From an uncultured Roseobacter sp. (GTDB lineage Bacteria; Pseudomonadota; Alphaproteobacteria; Rhodobacterales; Rhodobacteraceae): DNA of 64,000 nt. The position numbers and the translations under genes were made by a program. Positions 1 through 9,862 of the stretch are shown here, piece by piece (position 1 is the stretch's first letter; each line of letters begins with the position of its first letter). The stretch covers positions 620,001 to 684,000 of the forward strand of contig NZ_CANKYM010000001.1 of the NCBI RefSeq assembly GCF_947488185.1, written 5' to 3'. The notes beneath the pieces are model-generated. The model made no database searches. It saw only the letters and a program-made list of their open reading frames with translations, and was not told where the DNA came from.

Positions 1-1080
1 CGTATTGCGCATTTGCGCATCAAGCGCGTCATGCACCGCTTTCGGAGCGTCTACCGCGAGCAGCGAGACCGGCAACAGGCGACGCGGCCCCAGGTTGAGC
101 CCACCCTTCAGACCCTCGCCGATGACCCGTACTTCGCTGTCACCCCCGAGACCGGTTGTCCGCATGGCCACCGCCTCGACCATCGTCCGGTGGGGACCGA
201 CCTGCGCGCCACCTGGATCAATGGCAGGTTTTCCGTTCTGAAGCAGGGCGATGTCCGTGGTTGTCCCTCCAATGTCGCTGACCAGAGCGTTCTGCACGCC
301 GGTCAACCAGCGGGCCCCGACAATCGAGGCTGCAGGACCGCTCAAAATCGTCTCGATCGGACGGGCCCGCGCCTGCTCTGCTGACATCAACGCGCCATCT
401 CCACGTACAACCATCAACGGCGCGGAGATCTCCAGATCGCGCAGCACCTGTTCGGCGCGACCGATCAATCGCTCTATCATGCCAATCAAGCGTGCGTTCA
501 ATACTGCGGTAACTGCGCGTTTCGGTCCATTCAGCCGCGCCGACAGTTGATGTGAGGTAGAAGCCAGGCGCCCGGTGATATCAGCCACAAGCGACGCCGC
601 GCGCACCTCATGGGCCGGATTGCGGGTGGCAAATTGCGACGCCACGGCAAACCCGCTGACCCCATCACGATGCGCGCGCAGGAAGTCGGTGATCGCACCC
701 TCGTCCAATGGATGCGCTTCCATACCAGCGTGATCATGCCCACCCGCGCAAATCAAATGGGGGTCGCCCTTCAGCGCATCTGACAGACCATGAGCGTCCA
801 GGTCCCGCGCGCGAAACCCGATGTAAATCAAACCGACGCGCCCGCCCTGCCCCTCGACCAGCGCGTTGGTTGCAAGCGTCGTCGACAGCGAGGCCAGCGA
901 AATGGTCTCGGGCGCGATCCCCGATGTTTCGAGTACCAGTCTAACAGCCTTGCCAATGCCGATGGCAAGGTCTTCGCGCGTGGTCAGCGCCTTTGCGGAC
1001 GCAATCACCTCAGTCTCATCTTTCAGCAGGACGGCGTCGGTGTATGTGCCACCTGTATCTACGCCCAATAAATACGCCAC
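1..1080 (-). CDS. Hydantoinase/oxoprolinase family protein, N-terminal part (runs off left edge)
   Basis: The minus-strand frame is open from 1080 to the window edge (360 codons). It begins VAYLLGVDTGGTYTDAVLL, the actin-like ATPase fold start of the hydantoinase A/5-oxoprolinase family, and near the left edge carries RPIETILSGPAAS followed by DIGGTTTDIAL, the second phosphate-binding block. Family members hydrolyse hydantoins or 5-oxoproline using ATP, usually with a B subunit; that partner would lie outside the window. The GTG start at 1080 is chosen because AGGAG lies 8-9 bases upstream and the conserved N-terminus begins directly after it. The exact substrate cannot be told from this half. 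Confidence 0.92.
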   Translation of the reverse strand, partial: MAYLLGVDTGGTYTDAVLLKDETEVIASAKALTTREDLAIGIGKAVRLVLETSGIAPETISLASLSTTLATNALVEGQGGRVGLIYIGFRARDLDAHGLSDALKGDPHLICAGGHDHAGMEAHPLDEGAITDFLRAHRDGVSGFAVASQFATRNPAHEVRAASLVADITGRLASTSHQLSARLNGPKRAVTAVLNARLIGMIERLIGRAEQVLRDLEISAPLMVVRGDGALMSAEQARARPIETILSGPAASIVGARWLTGVQNALVSDIGGTTTDIALLQNGKPAIDPGGAQVGPHRTMVEAVAMRTTGLGGDSEVRVIGEGLKGGLNLGPRRLLPVSLLAVDAPKAVHDALDAQMRNT

Positions 1081-1144
1081 CAGGCGCTCTCCTTTGCATT
1101 CCTCGCAATCGGACCTTTGGTGCTGCTTTGCTGACTTCTTCGCC

Positions 1145-2197
1145 TCATTTCGCGTCCAATTGTGTCACCGCCCAGACCGCAGCATCCGCAACGGTCGCAT
1201 CCGGATCACCGACCAACGCAGCGGCGGCAGGGCGCAATTCCAGCAGCCCGGAGTTACCGATGGCATAAAGAACGTTGCGCACAAAGCGATCCCGCCCGAT
1301 GCGCTTCACCGCCGATCCGGAAAACAAATGCCGAAATGCGGCGTCATCGAGTTGAGCCAGTTCTGCCAAATGCGGCGCGGTCAGTTCCGGTCTGGCCGTC
1401 AAGCGCATGTCCCGCGCGGTCATCGCAAATTTGTTCCACGGACAGACCGCAAGGCAGTCGTCACATCCATAGATGTGGTTTCCAATACGCGTGCGTATGT
1501 TTTCGTCTACTGGACCTTTGTGTTCAATGGTCAGATAGGAGATGCAGCGGCGCGCATCGAGTTGGTAGGGCGCTGGAAAGGCGTCAGTCGGGCAGATGTC
1601 CAGACACGCCCGACAAGACCCGCAATGATCGACCTCTGCGGCATCAGGTGGCAATTCCAAGGTAGTGAAAATTGCCCCCAGAAAAGCCCAGCTGCCCCAC
1701 TCACGGCTCACAAGATTGGTATGTTTACCCTGCCAGCCCAACCCCGCCGCAGCACCCAGCGCCTTTTCCGGCACCGGCGCGGTGTCCACGAAAACCTTGA
1801 CCTCTGCGGGCTCATCAGCCTCGGCCAAAAGCCAGCGGGCCAGCCGTTTCAGGCGTTTCTTGACCACGTCGTGATAGTCTCGCCCCTGCGCGTAGACCGA
1901 AATGGCGCCGCGATCAGGCTCCTGCAGTATGGCCAGCGGGTCATGGGTTGGCGTGTAGCTCTCCGCCAGCATGATGACCGACCGCGCCTCAGGCCAGAGC
2001 GCAGCGGGATTTCCGCGCCAATGCATCCGCTCGGCCATCCACGTCATCTGGCCGTGATAGCCCGCTGCGACAAAGGCGTTCAACCGCTCCGTCACCTCGG
2101 GTACCGCGTCCGGCCTGCAAATGCGGCACGCCACGAACCCGGCAGCATCCGCTTCCGCCTTCAGGCGTTCCGTCAGGCCAGGCAAACGATTGCCCAT
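1145..2197 (-). CDS. queG: Epoxyqueuosine reductase QueG
   Basis: 350 aa, the normal length for QueG. The enzyme reduces epoxyqueuosine to queuosine in tRNA, using cobalamin and two [4Fe-4S] clusters in the cytoplasm. Two ferredoxin-like cysteine sets are visible: [13 protein letters not shown] in the middle and [13 protein letters not shown] further on. The N-terminal half has the typical stretch with [11 protein letters not shown] and the [17 protein letters not shown] block. A C-terminal HEAT-like tail ([18 protein letters not shown]) is also usual. It lies 9 bp downstream of the glutathione transferase gene on the same strand, so the two are probably co-transcribed. Confidence 0.95.
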   Translation of the reverse strand: MGNRLPGLTERLKAEADAAGFVACRICRPDAVPEVTERLNAFVAAGYHGQMTWMAERMHWRGNPAALWPEARSVIMLAESYTPTHDPLAILQEPDRGAISVYAQGRDYHDVVKKRLKRLARWLLAEADEPAEVKVFVDTAPVPEKALGAAAGLGWQGKHTNLVSREWGSWAFLGAIFTTLELPPDAAEVDHCGSCRACLDICPTDAFPAPYQLDARRCISYLTIEHKGPVDENIRTRIGNHIYGCDDCLAVCPWNKFAMTARDMRLTARPELTAPHLAELAQLDDAAFRHLFSGSAVKRIGRDRFVRNVLYAIGNSGLLELRPAAAALVGDPDATVADAAVWAVTQLDAK

Positions 2198-2206
2198 GAC
2201 ATGTTA

Positions 2207-2872
2207 CTAGAAATCGAGATCATTGTAGTGTTTCGGTGGCGGAAATCCTGGCACCTGATCGGCCAGAATGGACCGGAAGGCTGGCCGCGACTTGATCTTG
2301 GCATACCAGTCCTTGACGACGTCAGATCGGTTCCAATCCACGTCAGAGATGTAGTCCAGCGCGCTCAGATGCGCGGCGGCTGCAAAGTCGGCCAGTGTCA
2401 TCACATCCCCCGCCAACCAGCGGCGGTGGTCAAGCAGCCACGTCATGTAATCCAGATGATACTTGATCGCTTTGGCACCGGCCTTGACGTTGGAACTATC
2501 GGGATAGCCGTGGCCCATCACCTTCTTGTTCACCCGTTCATAGAGCAATTTGGACGTTACTTCATGGTGGAACTTGTCATCGAACCAGCTGACGAGGCGG
2601 CGCACTTCCTGTCGGGCAACGGCGTCCTTTGGCATCAGCGCGGGGTCAGGGCGCGTCTCTTCAATGTATTCGCAGATCGCGGCGCTTTCAGCCATCATCA
2701 CCCCGTCAAGCCGCAAGACAGGCACCTTGCCAGCCGGGTTGCGTCTCATGAAATCCGGGTCCTGCTCCCAGTACTTTTCCTCGACCAGTTCAACCTCGAC
2801 TTTCTTCTCCGCGAGGCTCAGGCGCACCTTGCGACAAAATGGGGAGAGCGGGACATGAAACAGGCGTGCCAT
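2207..2872 (-). CDS. Glutathione S-transferase family protein
   Basis: 221 aa from the start MARLFHVPLSPFCRKVR, which is the thioredoxin-fold N-terminus with the CRKVR motif expected of glutathione transferases. NPAGKVPVL carries the cis-proline and is followed by ESAAICEYIEE, the glutathione gamma-glutamyl binding helix; the all-alpha C-terminal domain includes LAGDVMTLADFAAAAHLSALDY. An in-frame ATG 20 codons upstream would lengthen it, but the added residues do not match the family. The Shine-Dalgarno-like GAGGAGGGG sits further from the chosen start than usual, so the start is only moderately certain. It is between mtgA and queG on the same strand. Confidence 0.88.
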   Translation of the reverse strand: MARLFHVPLSPFCRKVRLSLAEKKVEVELVEEKYWEQDPDFMRRNPAGKVPVLRLDGVMMAESAAICEYIEETRPDPALMPKDAVARQEVRRLVSWFDDKFHHEVTSKLLYERVNKKVMGHGYPDSSNVKAGAKAIKYHLDYMTWLLDHRRWLAGDVMTLADFAAAAHLSALDYISDVDWNRSDVVKDWYAKIKSRPAFRSILADQVPGFPPPKHYNDLDF

Positions 2873-2928
2873 CGAGAGTTCCGGGTGGTTGCGTAACCCC
2901 TCCTCAATGCCCGCAACGCTCGCCGGTT

Positions 2929-3657
2929 TCAACTCTCGAAACAGGCAGCGCGGCCATCTTTGCCGATTGTTGCTGCCCCGGAAAGGATCGCGCGAGCCCT
3001 TTTCTGCACGAAGGCGGAGGGTTTGCTGGCGGATCGTCCCTTTGGGTCCGGCAATATGGCCGCAAGGCGCGCGGCCTGAACGCCCGAGAGTTGATCGGGG
3101 CGAACGCCAAAGTAATGGCGTGCTGCCGCTTTGACGCCAAAGACGCCTTTGTCGAATTCGGCGACGTTCAGATAGACCTCGACAATGCGGCGTTTGGACC
3201 AGATCGCTTCCAGTATCGGTGTCAAAAGCGCCTCCATCGCCTTACGCGTGTAGTTGCGTCCGTGCCAGAGATAGACGTTTTTCACCGTCTGCTGGCTCAG
3301 CGTTGACGCTCCGCGGGTTCCGCCATCTTCAATTGCTTTCTTGATTGCGGGCAGATCAAACCCCCAATGGGTGCAGAAGTTGGCATCTTCGGCGGCCACG
3401 ACCGCGCGCGCCATCACCGGGGAGACATCGTCAAGCTCCACCCAATCCTGCGATACCCCACCAAGGGCACGGGACTGGGCAAACATGTAAGGCGTTGTCG
3501 GCGGATTCACTACAGCCCCCAGCGCAATCAATCCCAGAATCACAACCGCCAGCACAAGAATTGCGCGGGTCAGAAACCGCAAAACCCGCCGCAGCGGGTT
3601 TTGACGGGCCGGTGTCTTGCGCGACCGCGTGTTCTTTTTCGTGACGCGTTTTGCCAT
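2929..3657 (-). CDS. mtgA: Monofunctional biosynthetic peptidoglycan transglycosylase MtgA
   Basis: 242 aa. A basic N-terminus is followed by one membrane segment (about residues 28-50), then a GT51 glycosyltransferase domain without a transpeptidase domain. The catalytic block AAEDANFCTHWGFD (EDxxFxxHxG) and the second block GASTLSQQTVKNVYL are both present, as is KRRIVEVYLNVAEFDKGVFGV. MtgA polymerises lipid II into glycan strands at the outer face of the inner membrane. It follows gltB after a hairpin, so it is probably a separate unit or a weak read-through product. Confidence 0.95.
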   Translation of the reverse strand: MAKRVTKKNTRSRKTPARQNPLRRVLRFLTRAILVLAVVILGLIALGAVVNPPTTPYMFAQSRALGGVSQDWVELDDVSPVMARAVVAAEDANFCTHWGFDLPAIKKAIEDGGTRGASTLSQQTVKNVYLWHGRNYTRKAMEALLTPILEAIWSKRRIVEVYLNVAEFDKGVFGVKAAARHYFGVRPDQLSGVQAARLAAILPDPKGRSASKPSAFVQKRARAILSGAATIGKDGRAACFES

Positions 3658-3674
3658 AGGCCAGCTATAAGCCT

Positions 3675-3701
3675 GCGCGGCGGTCTTGTGAACCGCCGCG
3701 C
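3675..3701 (-). terminator. Hairpin after gltB
   Basis: Perfect 10-bp arms (GCGCGGCGGT and ACCGCCGCGC) separated by a 7-base loop lie 7 bases past the gltB stop codon and before mtgA. There is no U-run on the minus strand, so it could be a terminator or an mRNA-stabilising hairpin. Confidence 0.5.
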
Positions 3702-3707
3702 CGTTTT

Positions 3708-6700
3708 CTATTCGGCAGGGACCGCCTGATCCTCAATGCCCAGCGGTGCAGGCAGATGCACCAGCATCTCCTTCGGGCAAACCTGAAGGAAATGCGCCTT
3801 CTCGCTTTCCCAGTGTTGCAAAATGTCCGCGGTCCGCCGACTGCCGGTTTCGCTCAGATGCATCTCCAGCAATTCCTCCAGCTGTCCCAGCCAGTGATCG
3901 ACCGTGACCGGGCAGGTCACCAGGGTCTCCATGTTCATCAGCGCGGGCGCGCGGCCCTCGGGGTCATAGAGATACGCCATTCCGCCGGTCATGCCCGCGC
4001 CGAAGTTGGCACCGATATCACCAAGGATCACAGCGACCCCCCCAGTCATGTACTCGCACCCGTTCGAGCCGCATCCCTCAATCACCACCTTCGCGCCGGA
4101 GTTCCGCACGGCAAAGCGCTCGCCTGCGCGACCGGCGGCAAAGAGATGCCCGTCTGTAGCACCGTAAAGCACGGTATTGCCGATGATCGTATTTTTCGAT
4201 GCCTCGATGGGCGAGGCCATAGGCGGGCGGACCACGATCGTGCCGCCCGACAGGCCCTTGCCCACGTAGTCGTTGGCGTCGCCCGACACCTCCAGCTTCA
4301 GCCCGGGTGCCGCAAAAGCCCCCAGCGACTGCCCGGCAGAGCCGCTGAGCTTCACGGTCAGATGATCCGGCTGCAGTGTGTTGCGCATCCCGAACTGCTT
4401 CACGATATGGCTCGACGTGCGGGTGCCGACCGTCCGATGCGTATTCTGCACCGCGTAGGATAGTTGCATCTTCTCGCCATCCTCAAGGAACCGCGCCGCG
4501 TCGCGCACGATCTCCGCGTCCAGCGTATCGGGCACCGCGTTGCGTGCCTTGGCCCGATCGTAAACGATCTCCGCCGCGCCATCGACGGTGATCAGCAGCG
4601 GGTTGAGATCCAGATCATCCAGATGCGCCGAACCGCGCGAGACCTGCGCCAGCAGATCCGCCCGCCCGATCACATCGTCAAGGCTCCGCGCGCCAATCGA
4701 CGCAAGGATTTCGCGCACCTCGGTCGCATAGAAGGTGATCAGGTTCACCACCTTGTCAGCATTGCCGCTGAACTTGGCCCGCAGGCTTTCGTCCTGCGTA
4801 CACACGCCCACCGGGCAGGTATTCGACTGACACTGCCGCACCATGATACAGCCCATCGCGATCAGTGCCGCAGTGCCGATGCCGTATTCCTCGGCCCCCA
4901 GCATCGCCGCCATCACAATGTCGCGACCCGTCCGCAAACCACCATCGGTACGCAACGTGATCCGGTCGCGCAGGTTGTTCATCGACAAAACCTGATGCGC
5001 CTCGGTCAGGCCCATCTCCCACGGCAATCCGGCATATTTGATCGAGGTCGCGGGCGAGGCGCCCGTGCCGCCATTGTGCCCGGAAATCAGGATGATATCG
5101 GCCTTGGCCTTGGCTACACCGGCGGCAATCGTGCCCACACCGGAGGACGCGACCAGCTTCACCGTCACCTTGCAGCGCGGGTTAATCTGTTTCAGGTCAT
5201 AGATCAGCTGCGCCAGATCCTCGATGGAATAGATATCGTGGTGCGGCGGCGGCGAAATCAGCGTCACCCCCTTGGTCGAATGGCGCAGCCGCGCGATCAG
5301 GTCGGTAACCTTCATGCCGGGCAGCTGCCCGCCTTCGCCGGGCTTCGCGCCCTGCGCGACCTTGATCTCCAGCTCTTCGCACTGGTTCAGATACTCCGCC
5401 GTCACGCCAAAGCGCCCGGACGCCACCTGCTTGATCTTGGCCGACGGGTTATCGCCATTGGGTTCGGGCACAAAATGCGCCGGGTCTTCCCCGCCCTCGC
5501 CGCTGTCCGATTTCGCGCCGATCCGGTTCATTGCCACGTTCAGCGTCTTATGCGCTTCAGGCGACAGCGCGCCCAGCGACATGCCCGGCGTCACAAAACG
5601 CTTGCGTATGGAGGTGATGCTTTCCACCTCCTCAATCGGCACCGGCGTGCCAAGTGGCTTGATGTCCAGCAAGTCGCGCAGATGGATCGGTGGATTGCTC
5701 TGCATCTTCTTGGAATACTGCTTCCACATCTCGTAGGACGCGCGGTTGCAGGCCATCTGCATCATATGCATCGAGGTCGCTTCCCACGCATGGGTCTCAC
5801 CCGATTGCCGCGCTTTGTAGAACCCACCAATCGGCAACACCGAGGCCGGACCGCCCCAGGCTTTGGCGTGCACCTCTTCGGCCTTGCGCTGAATGCCACT
5901 GACACCAATGCCCGAAATCCGGCTGGTCATGCCCGGGAAATACTCCGCGCACATCGCCCGGCTGAGCCCTACGGCTTCGAAGTTCAACCCGCCGCGATAG
6001 GAGGAAATCACCGAGATCCCCATCTTGGCCATGATCTTCAGCAAGCCCTGATCAATTGCTATGCGATAGCGGTCAATCGCCTTGGTCAGGCTCATGTCGA
6101 GCAGCCCGCGGTCGATCCGGTCGGCCAGCGAATCTTCGGCCAGATAGGCGTTCACAGTGGTCGCCCCCGCGCCGATCAGCACGGCAAAGTAATGCGGGTC
6201 CACACATTCCGCCGAACGCACGTTGATTGAGGTAAAGGTCCGCAGCCCCTTGCGCACCAGATGGCTGTGCACCGCAGAGGTGGCGAGGATCATCGGCATA
6301 CCGACCTTGTCGGCGTCCGACATCTGGTCAGTCAGCACGATGTGCCCGGCGCCCGAGCGCACAGCGTCTTCGGCATCGGCGCGGATCGCTTCGAGCGCCG
6401 CGCTGAGGTTGCCGCGTCCGGGTGCAAAGGTGCAGTCGATGGTCACCACATCCGCGTTGAAATGCCTGATCAGCTCGTCAAACTGCGCATTGCCCAGAAA
6501 GGGGCTGTCGAGCGTGAAAATCTCGGTCTGACTGCTGTCTTCATCGAGCACGTTCTTGAGGTTGCCGAACCGCGTTTTCAGGCTCATCACCCGGTATTCG
6601 CGCAAGGAGTCAATCGGCGGGTTGGTCACCTGACTGAAGTTCTGACGGAAGAAATGGCTCAGCGGACGGTATTGGCCCGAGAGCACGGCAGAGGGCGTGT

Positions 6701-8240
6701 CATCGCCCATTGAGGCCAGCGTTTCCTTGGCATCTTCCGCCATAGGCGCCAGAATTTGTTCCAATTCTTCAACGGTATAGCCTGCGGCCACCTGACGGCG
6801 CCGCAGCTCCGCCCCGCTGAACAGGGCTTGTTCGGAAACGTCATCGAGCGCTTTTTCGAGGTCGTTGATCTTGCCCACCCAGTCCCCAAACGGCTGCGAC
6901 GCTGCCAGCGCATCCTTGATGGCCTGATCGTGATAGAGCTTGCCCTCGGCCATATCCACGGCGAGCAGTTGCCCGGGTCCGAGCGCGCCTTTTTCCACCA
7001 CCGTCGCCTCATCCAGCGGCACCATCCCGGTTTCTGAACCGGCGATGACCATGCCGTCGTTGGTGACCACATAGCGCATCGGCCGCAGACCGTTGCGGTC
7101 CAGCCCGGCGCAAACCCAGCGCCCGTCGGTCATCGCCAAGGCGGCGGGCCCGTCCCAGGGTTCCATGACGGAGTTGCAGTAGGAATACATGTCGCGCCAG
7201 CTTTGCGGCAATTCCACCGCCTGCTTCGACCAGCTTTCTGGCACCAGCATCGTCTTGGCCATTGGCGCATTCCGCCCCGCCCGCACCAGCACCTCAAAGA
7301 CCGCGTCCAGCGCCGCACTGTCGCTGGACCCGGAGGCGACGATGGGTTTGATATCCTCGGCCATCTCGCCAAAGGCACCGGACGCCATGCGTATCTCATG
7401 GCTCTTCATCCAGTTGAGGTTGCCCTTCAGCGTGTTGATCTCGCCGTTGTGCGCCAGCATGCGGAACGGCTGCGCCAGCCACCACTGCGGGAAGGTGTTC
7501 GTCGAATAGCGCTGGTGATAGATCGCAAAGGCGCTCTCGAAACGCTCATCCATCAAATCAGGGTAGAACTCCGCCACCTGCTCGGCGAGCATCATGCCCT
7601 TGTAGATGATCGACCGGCAGGACATCGATGCAATATAAAGCGTCGGCACCTGTGCCGCGAGCGCCGCCTTTTCAATACGCCGCCGTATGACATAAAGCTC
7701 GCGCTCGAAGGTGTCCTCATCCACGCCCTTGGCATTGGAGATCAGGATCTGTTCGATCTCGGGCCGCGTGGCGTTGGCCTTCTCGCCGAGGCAGGAGATA
7801 TCCACCGGCACGTGGCGCCAACCATAGATGTAGTAGCCCATGCGCAGCACTTCGGTCTCGACGATTGTGCGGCAGGTCTCCTGCGCGCCGAAATCCGTGC
7901 GCGGTAGGAACACCTGCCCGACGGCGATCATCTCATTTGCACGCGGATCGTGGCCGGTGCGCTTGACCTGATCGTAAAAGAACTCCACCGGGATCTGCAC
8001 GTGAATGCCGGCGCCATCGCCAGTCTTGCCATCCGCATCCACAGCGCCCCGGTGCCAGATCGCCTTCAGCGCCTTGATCCCGTTTTCCACCACGCCGCGG
8101 CTCTTCTTGCCATCGACGGAAACCACCAGACCCACGCCGCAAGAAGAATGCTCCTCACTTTCGGCATAAAGCCCGTGCTCTGCCATATAGGTACGTTTGG
8201 CATCCTCACGGGCCACCCAGGCGTCATCATATTTGGTCAT
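3708..8240 (-). CDS. gltB: Glutamate synthase (NADPH) large subunit
   Basis: 1510 aa, full family length. It converts glutamine and 2-oxoglutarate to two glutamates, with GltD supplying electrons. The order of domains is the N-terminal class II glutamine amidotransferase (mature N-terminal Cys in EEHSSCGVGLVV, about residue 34), central domain, FMN-binding synthase domain (GEGGQLPGMKV, SGHNGGTGASPATSIKYAGLPWE), the 3Fe-4S cysteine cluster CIMVRQCQSNTCPVGVC, and the C-terminal beta-helix GXGXG domain. It starts by a 4-base ATGA overlap with the upstream GFA gene, which suggests translational coupling within the gltD-to-gltB block. Confidence 0.98.
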   Translation of the reverse strand: MTKYDDAWVAREDAKRTYMAEHGLYAESEEHSSCGVGLVVSVDGKKSRGVVENGIKALKAIWHRGAVDADGKTGDGAGIHVQIPVEFFYDQVKRTGHDPRANEMIAVGQVFLPRTDFGAQETCRTIVETEVLRMGYYIYGWRHVPVDISCLGEKANATRPEIEQILISNAKGVDEDTFERELYVIRRRIEKAALAAQVPTLYIASMSCRSIIYKGMMLAEQVAEFYPDLMDERFESAFAIYHQRYSTNTFPQWWLAQPFRMLAHNGEINTLKGNLNWMKSHEIRMASGAFGEMAEDIKPIVASGSSDSAALDAVFEVLVRAGRNAPMAKTMLVPESWSKQAVELPQSWRDMYSYCNSVMEPWDGPAALAMTDGRWVCAGLDRNGLRPMRYVVTNDGMVIAGSETGMVPLDEATVVEKGALGPGQLLAVDMAEGKLYHDQAIKDALAASQPFGDWVGKINDLEKALDDVSEQALFSGAELRRRQVAAGYTVEELEQILAPMAEDAKETLASMGDDTPSAVLSGQYRPLSHFFRQNFSQVTNPPIDSLREYRVMSLKTRFGNLKNVLDEDSSQTEIFTLDSPFLGNAQFDELIRHFNADVVTIDCTFAPGRGNLSAALEAIRADAEDAVRSGAGHIVLTDQMSDADKVGMPMILATSAVHSHLVRKGLRTFTSINVRSAECVDPHYFAVLIGAGATTVNAYLAEDSLADRIDRGLLDMSLTKAIDRYRIAIDQGLLKIMAKMGISVISSYRGGLNFEAVGLSRAMCAEYFPGMTSRISGIGVSGIQRKAEEVHAKAWGGPASVLPIGGFYKARQSGETHAWEATSMHMMQMACNRASYEMWKQYSKKMQSNPPIHLRDLLDIKPLGTPVPIEEVESITSIRKRFVTPGMSLGALSPEAHKTLNVAMNRIGAKSDSGEGGEDPAHFVPEPNGDNPSAKIKQVASGRFGVTAEYLNQCEELEIKVAQGAKPGEGGQLPGMKVTDLIARLRHSTKGVTLISPPPHHDIYSIEDLAQLIYDLKQINPRCKVTVKLVASSGVGTIAAGVAKAKADIILISGHNGGTGASPATSIKYAGLPWEMGLTEAHQVLSMNNLRDRITLRTDGGLRTGRDIVMAAMLGAEEYGIGTAALIAMGCIMVRQCQSNTCPVGVCTQDESLRAKFSGNADKVVNLITFYATEVREILASIGARSLDDVIGRADLLAQVSRGSAHLDDLDLNPLLITVDGAAEIVYDRAKARNAVPDTLDAEIVRDAARFLEDGEKMQLSYAVQNTHRTVGTRTSSHIVKQFGMRNTLQPDHLTVKLSGSAGQSLGAFAAPGLKLEVSGDANDYVGKGLSGGTIVVRPPMASPIEASKNTIIGNTVLYGATDGHLFAAGRAGERFAVRNSGAKVVIEGCGSNGCEYMTGGVAVILGDIGANFGAGMTGGMAYLYDPEGRAPALMNMETLVTCPVTVDHWLGQLEELLEMHLSETGSRRTADILQHWESEKAHFLQVCPKEMLVHLPAPLGIEDQAVPAE

Positions 8241-8671
8241 TTGGCGTCTCCTTCCAGAAAGGCGGCAAGCTCGGTCTGCATCTCGGCTTCGTCACGTTGT
8301 GCGGCCTCCGGCCAGGCTGGCAGCCAGCTGGGTCGGTGATCCACAAAAATCTCGTCGCCCACCGCAAGACCACTCTGGTCTTCGAACAATCCGACCGGCA
8401 AATACGCGATATCGTGCCCCTGCATCTTCCAGTACAAGGTTGTACCACAGATGCCACAAAAGGCGCGCTCGCCATGGGCGCTGGCGTGGTAGGCCCGGAT
8501 CGCGTCGGCACCTGTCGTCGAAACCTCCTGCACGCGCACCGTCAGGAGCGGGCCGCCCCCGGTCCAGCGCTGGCATTGCGCACAATGGCAGGCGTGAATC
8601 TCCGTATCCGGCAGCCGGGCAGAGAATTTCACTGCGCCACAGAGACATCTTGCATTTGCGATCCGGCTCAT
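8237..8671 (-). CDS. GFA (glutathione-dependent formaldehyde-activating enzyme) family protein
   Basis: 144 aa, zinc-binding GFA/CENP-V fold. The three cysteine sites are all seen: RCLCGAV near the N-terminus, CHCAQCQRW after about 28 residues, and FCGICGTTLYW. Members of the family range from a glutathione-formaldehyde condensing enzyme to proteins of unknown chemistry, so the substrate is not assigned. Its stop overlaps the gltB start, and its start overlaps the end of the next GFA gene by 4 bases. Confidence 0.9.
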   Translation of the reverse strand: MSRIANARCLCGAVKFSARLPDTEIHACHCAQCQRWTGGGPLLTVRVQEVSTTGADAIRAYHASAHGERAFCGICGTTLYWKMQGHDIAYLPVGLFEDQSGLAVGDEIFVDHRPSWLPAWPEAAQRDEAEMQTELAAFLEGDAK

Positions 8672-9102
8672 GTGCCCTCTCCTTCACCCGAAAACATTGC
8701 GATGGTCTCTTCCGTGCTCAGCCGCTTGTGTTCGCCGGCAAGCCCGTAGCCCTGGGGGCAGCGGTCGATAAAGAACTCCAGCTTCATCTGCCCACCGGCA
8801 GCATTCTCAAATAGGCCAGCCGCCGGGTGACGTATGCCGTCATGCAGCGTGCCGTACCACAGAGTGGACCCGCATTTTCCGCAGAACCCCCGCTCCGCCC
8901 AGTCCGAGGACACAAAGCTCTCCGCTGGACCCTCGACGGTCAAAGTGCCCGGTAGCGTATCCACCGAGATGAACATGCCCGAGGTGTGGCGGCGGCACAT
9001 ATCGCAATGGCACGCCCGCAGGCGCGGGTTGTCCGACAGGACGCTGACTGTGACCGCGCCGCACAGGCACCGTCCATTTAGAATTTGCCCCGCCTCACTC
9101 AC
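8668..9102 (-). CDS. Second GFA family protein
   Basis: 144 aa from a GTG start (VSEAGQILNGRCLCGAV). It carries RCLCGAV, ACHCDMCRRH and FCGKCGSTLWY, the zinc-site cysteines of the GFA fold, and ends with the FFIDRCPQGYGLAGEHKRL tail. It is a diverged tandem paralogue of the next gene. A longer frame exists upstream, but the 33 extra residues do not fit the family and would run deep into the upstream gene; the GTG overlaps that gene's stop by only 8 bases. Confidence 0.88.
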   Translation of the reverse strand: MSEAGQILNGRCLCGAVTVSVLSDNPRLRACHCDMCRRHTSGMFISVDTLPGTLTVEGPAESFVSSDWAERGFCGKCGSTLWYGTLHDGIRHPAAGLFENAAGGQMKLEFFIDRCPQGYGLAGEHKRLSTEETIAMFSGEGEGT

Positions 9103-9793
9103 AGCCAAACTCCGAGGTTGCGGCCAGGAAACCCGGATCGCCGCGTTCGTAAATTGCCCGCGGCGTGTAATCCAGCGCCTCTTCGTCCCCATCCAACACA
9201 CGTCGAGACCATTTGCCTTCGATCACCAACTCGCGGCTGAGCGATACCAGCACGTCCACGTTGAAAGCCAACCCGCCTGCCCCTGCTTCACGCTCAAACA
9301 GGCGGTCGGCCTTGAAGACCAGAAATTCCTCATCGCCGACCGTCACATTGGTGCCCGAATACTCGGTTCTACCGCTCAATACATAGGGTTGGCCGTCGAT
9401 GATGTTCGTGGTTAGCACAAATTCGCCCTGCGCCTCGTGATAGCCAATGTCCATCAGGTCACGAATGTTCATGCTGATGCCTGATCCGGGCACATGTTCC
9501 ATCGTCAGGCTGTTGGCGTCATGTGTCTCCCACTTCACAAACGCCCAGTCACGATCATAATGGGTCGTGCCCAGGGGCTTGCCGCGCCGAAAGGTCAGCG
9601 CCTGCCAGCTACTGTTCGCACATTGCATAATGGACGTTGTGACGCAGCTGTTTTTGTGCACGGTCGCCACAGCTGTACAGGCGTTCGGGACCCGTACGCG
9701 ATCTTCGGCCAATACCATGGGGGCAGCCGCTGACAGAAGCAACGCGAGTGCTGCAGATCGTGTCAAAATGGCTCTCTTGCCCTCTTGGGTCAT
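9095..9793 (-). CDS. Secreted protein of unknown function in the glutamate synthase cluster
   Basis: 232 aa. A basic start, a hydrophobic stretch (SAALALLLSAAAPM) and a cleavage-like VLAED site form a clear signal peptide, so the product is probably periplasmic. The mature part has four cysteines (NACTAV, NSCVTTSIMQC and the C-terminal FGCE), consistent with two disulphides. I do not recognise a family. It lies between gltD and the GFA genes, all on the same strand, and overlaps the next gene by 8 bases. Confidence 0.8.
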   Translation of the reverse strand: MTQEGKRAILTRSAALALLLSAAAPMVLAEDRVRVPNACTAVATVHKNSCVTTSIMQCANSSWQALTFRRGKPLGTTHYDRDWAFVKWETHDANSLTMEHVPGSGISMNIRDLMDIGYHEAQGEFVLTTNIIDGQPYVLSGRTEYSGTNVTVGDEEFLVFKADRLFEREAGAGGLAFNVDVLVSLSRELVIEGKWSRRVLDGDEEALDYTPRAIYERGDPGFLAATSEFGCE

Positions 9794-9862
9794 GATGGCT
9801 GTCCTTTAAGGTGTGTTGTATTACACTGTGATCGGTTGGGAAGCTGCGTCTGCGGGCAGGAG

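Noticed and set aside
866..2896. 676-codon open frame on the plus strand
   Set aside because: It is the antisense of the hydantoinase, queG and GST genes, all of which have clear motifs; it has no family motif or ribosome site.
4464..6230. 588-codon plus-strand frame inside gltB
   Set aside because: Shadow of the high-GC gltB reading frame; Arg/His-rich with no recognisable domain.
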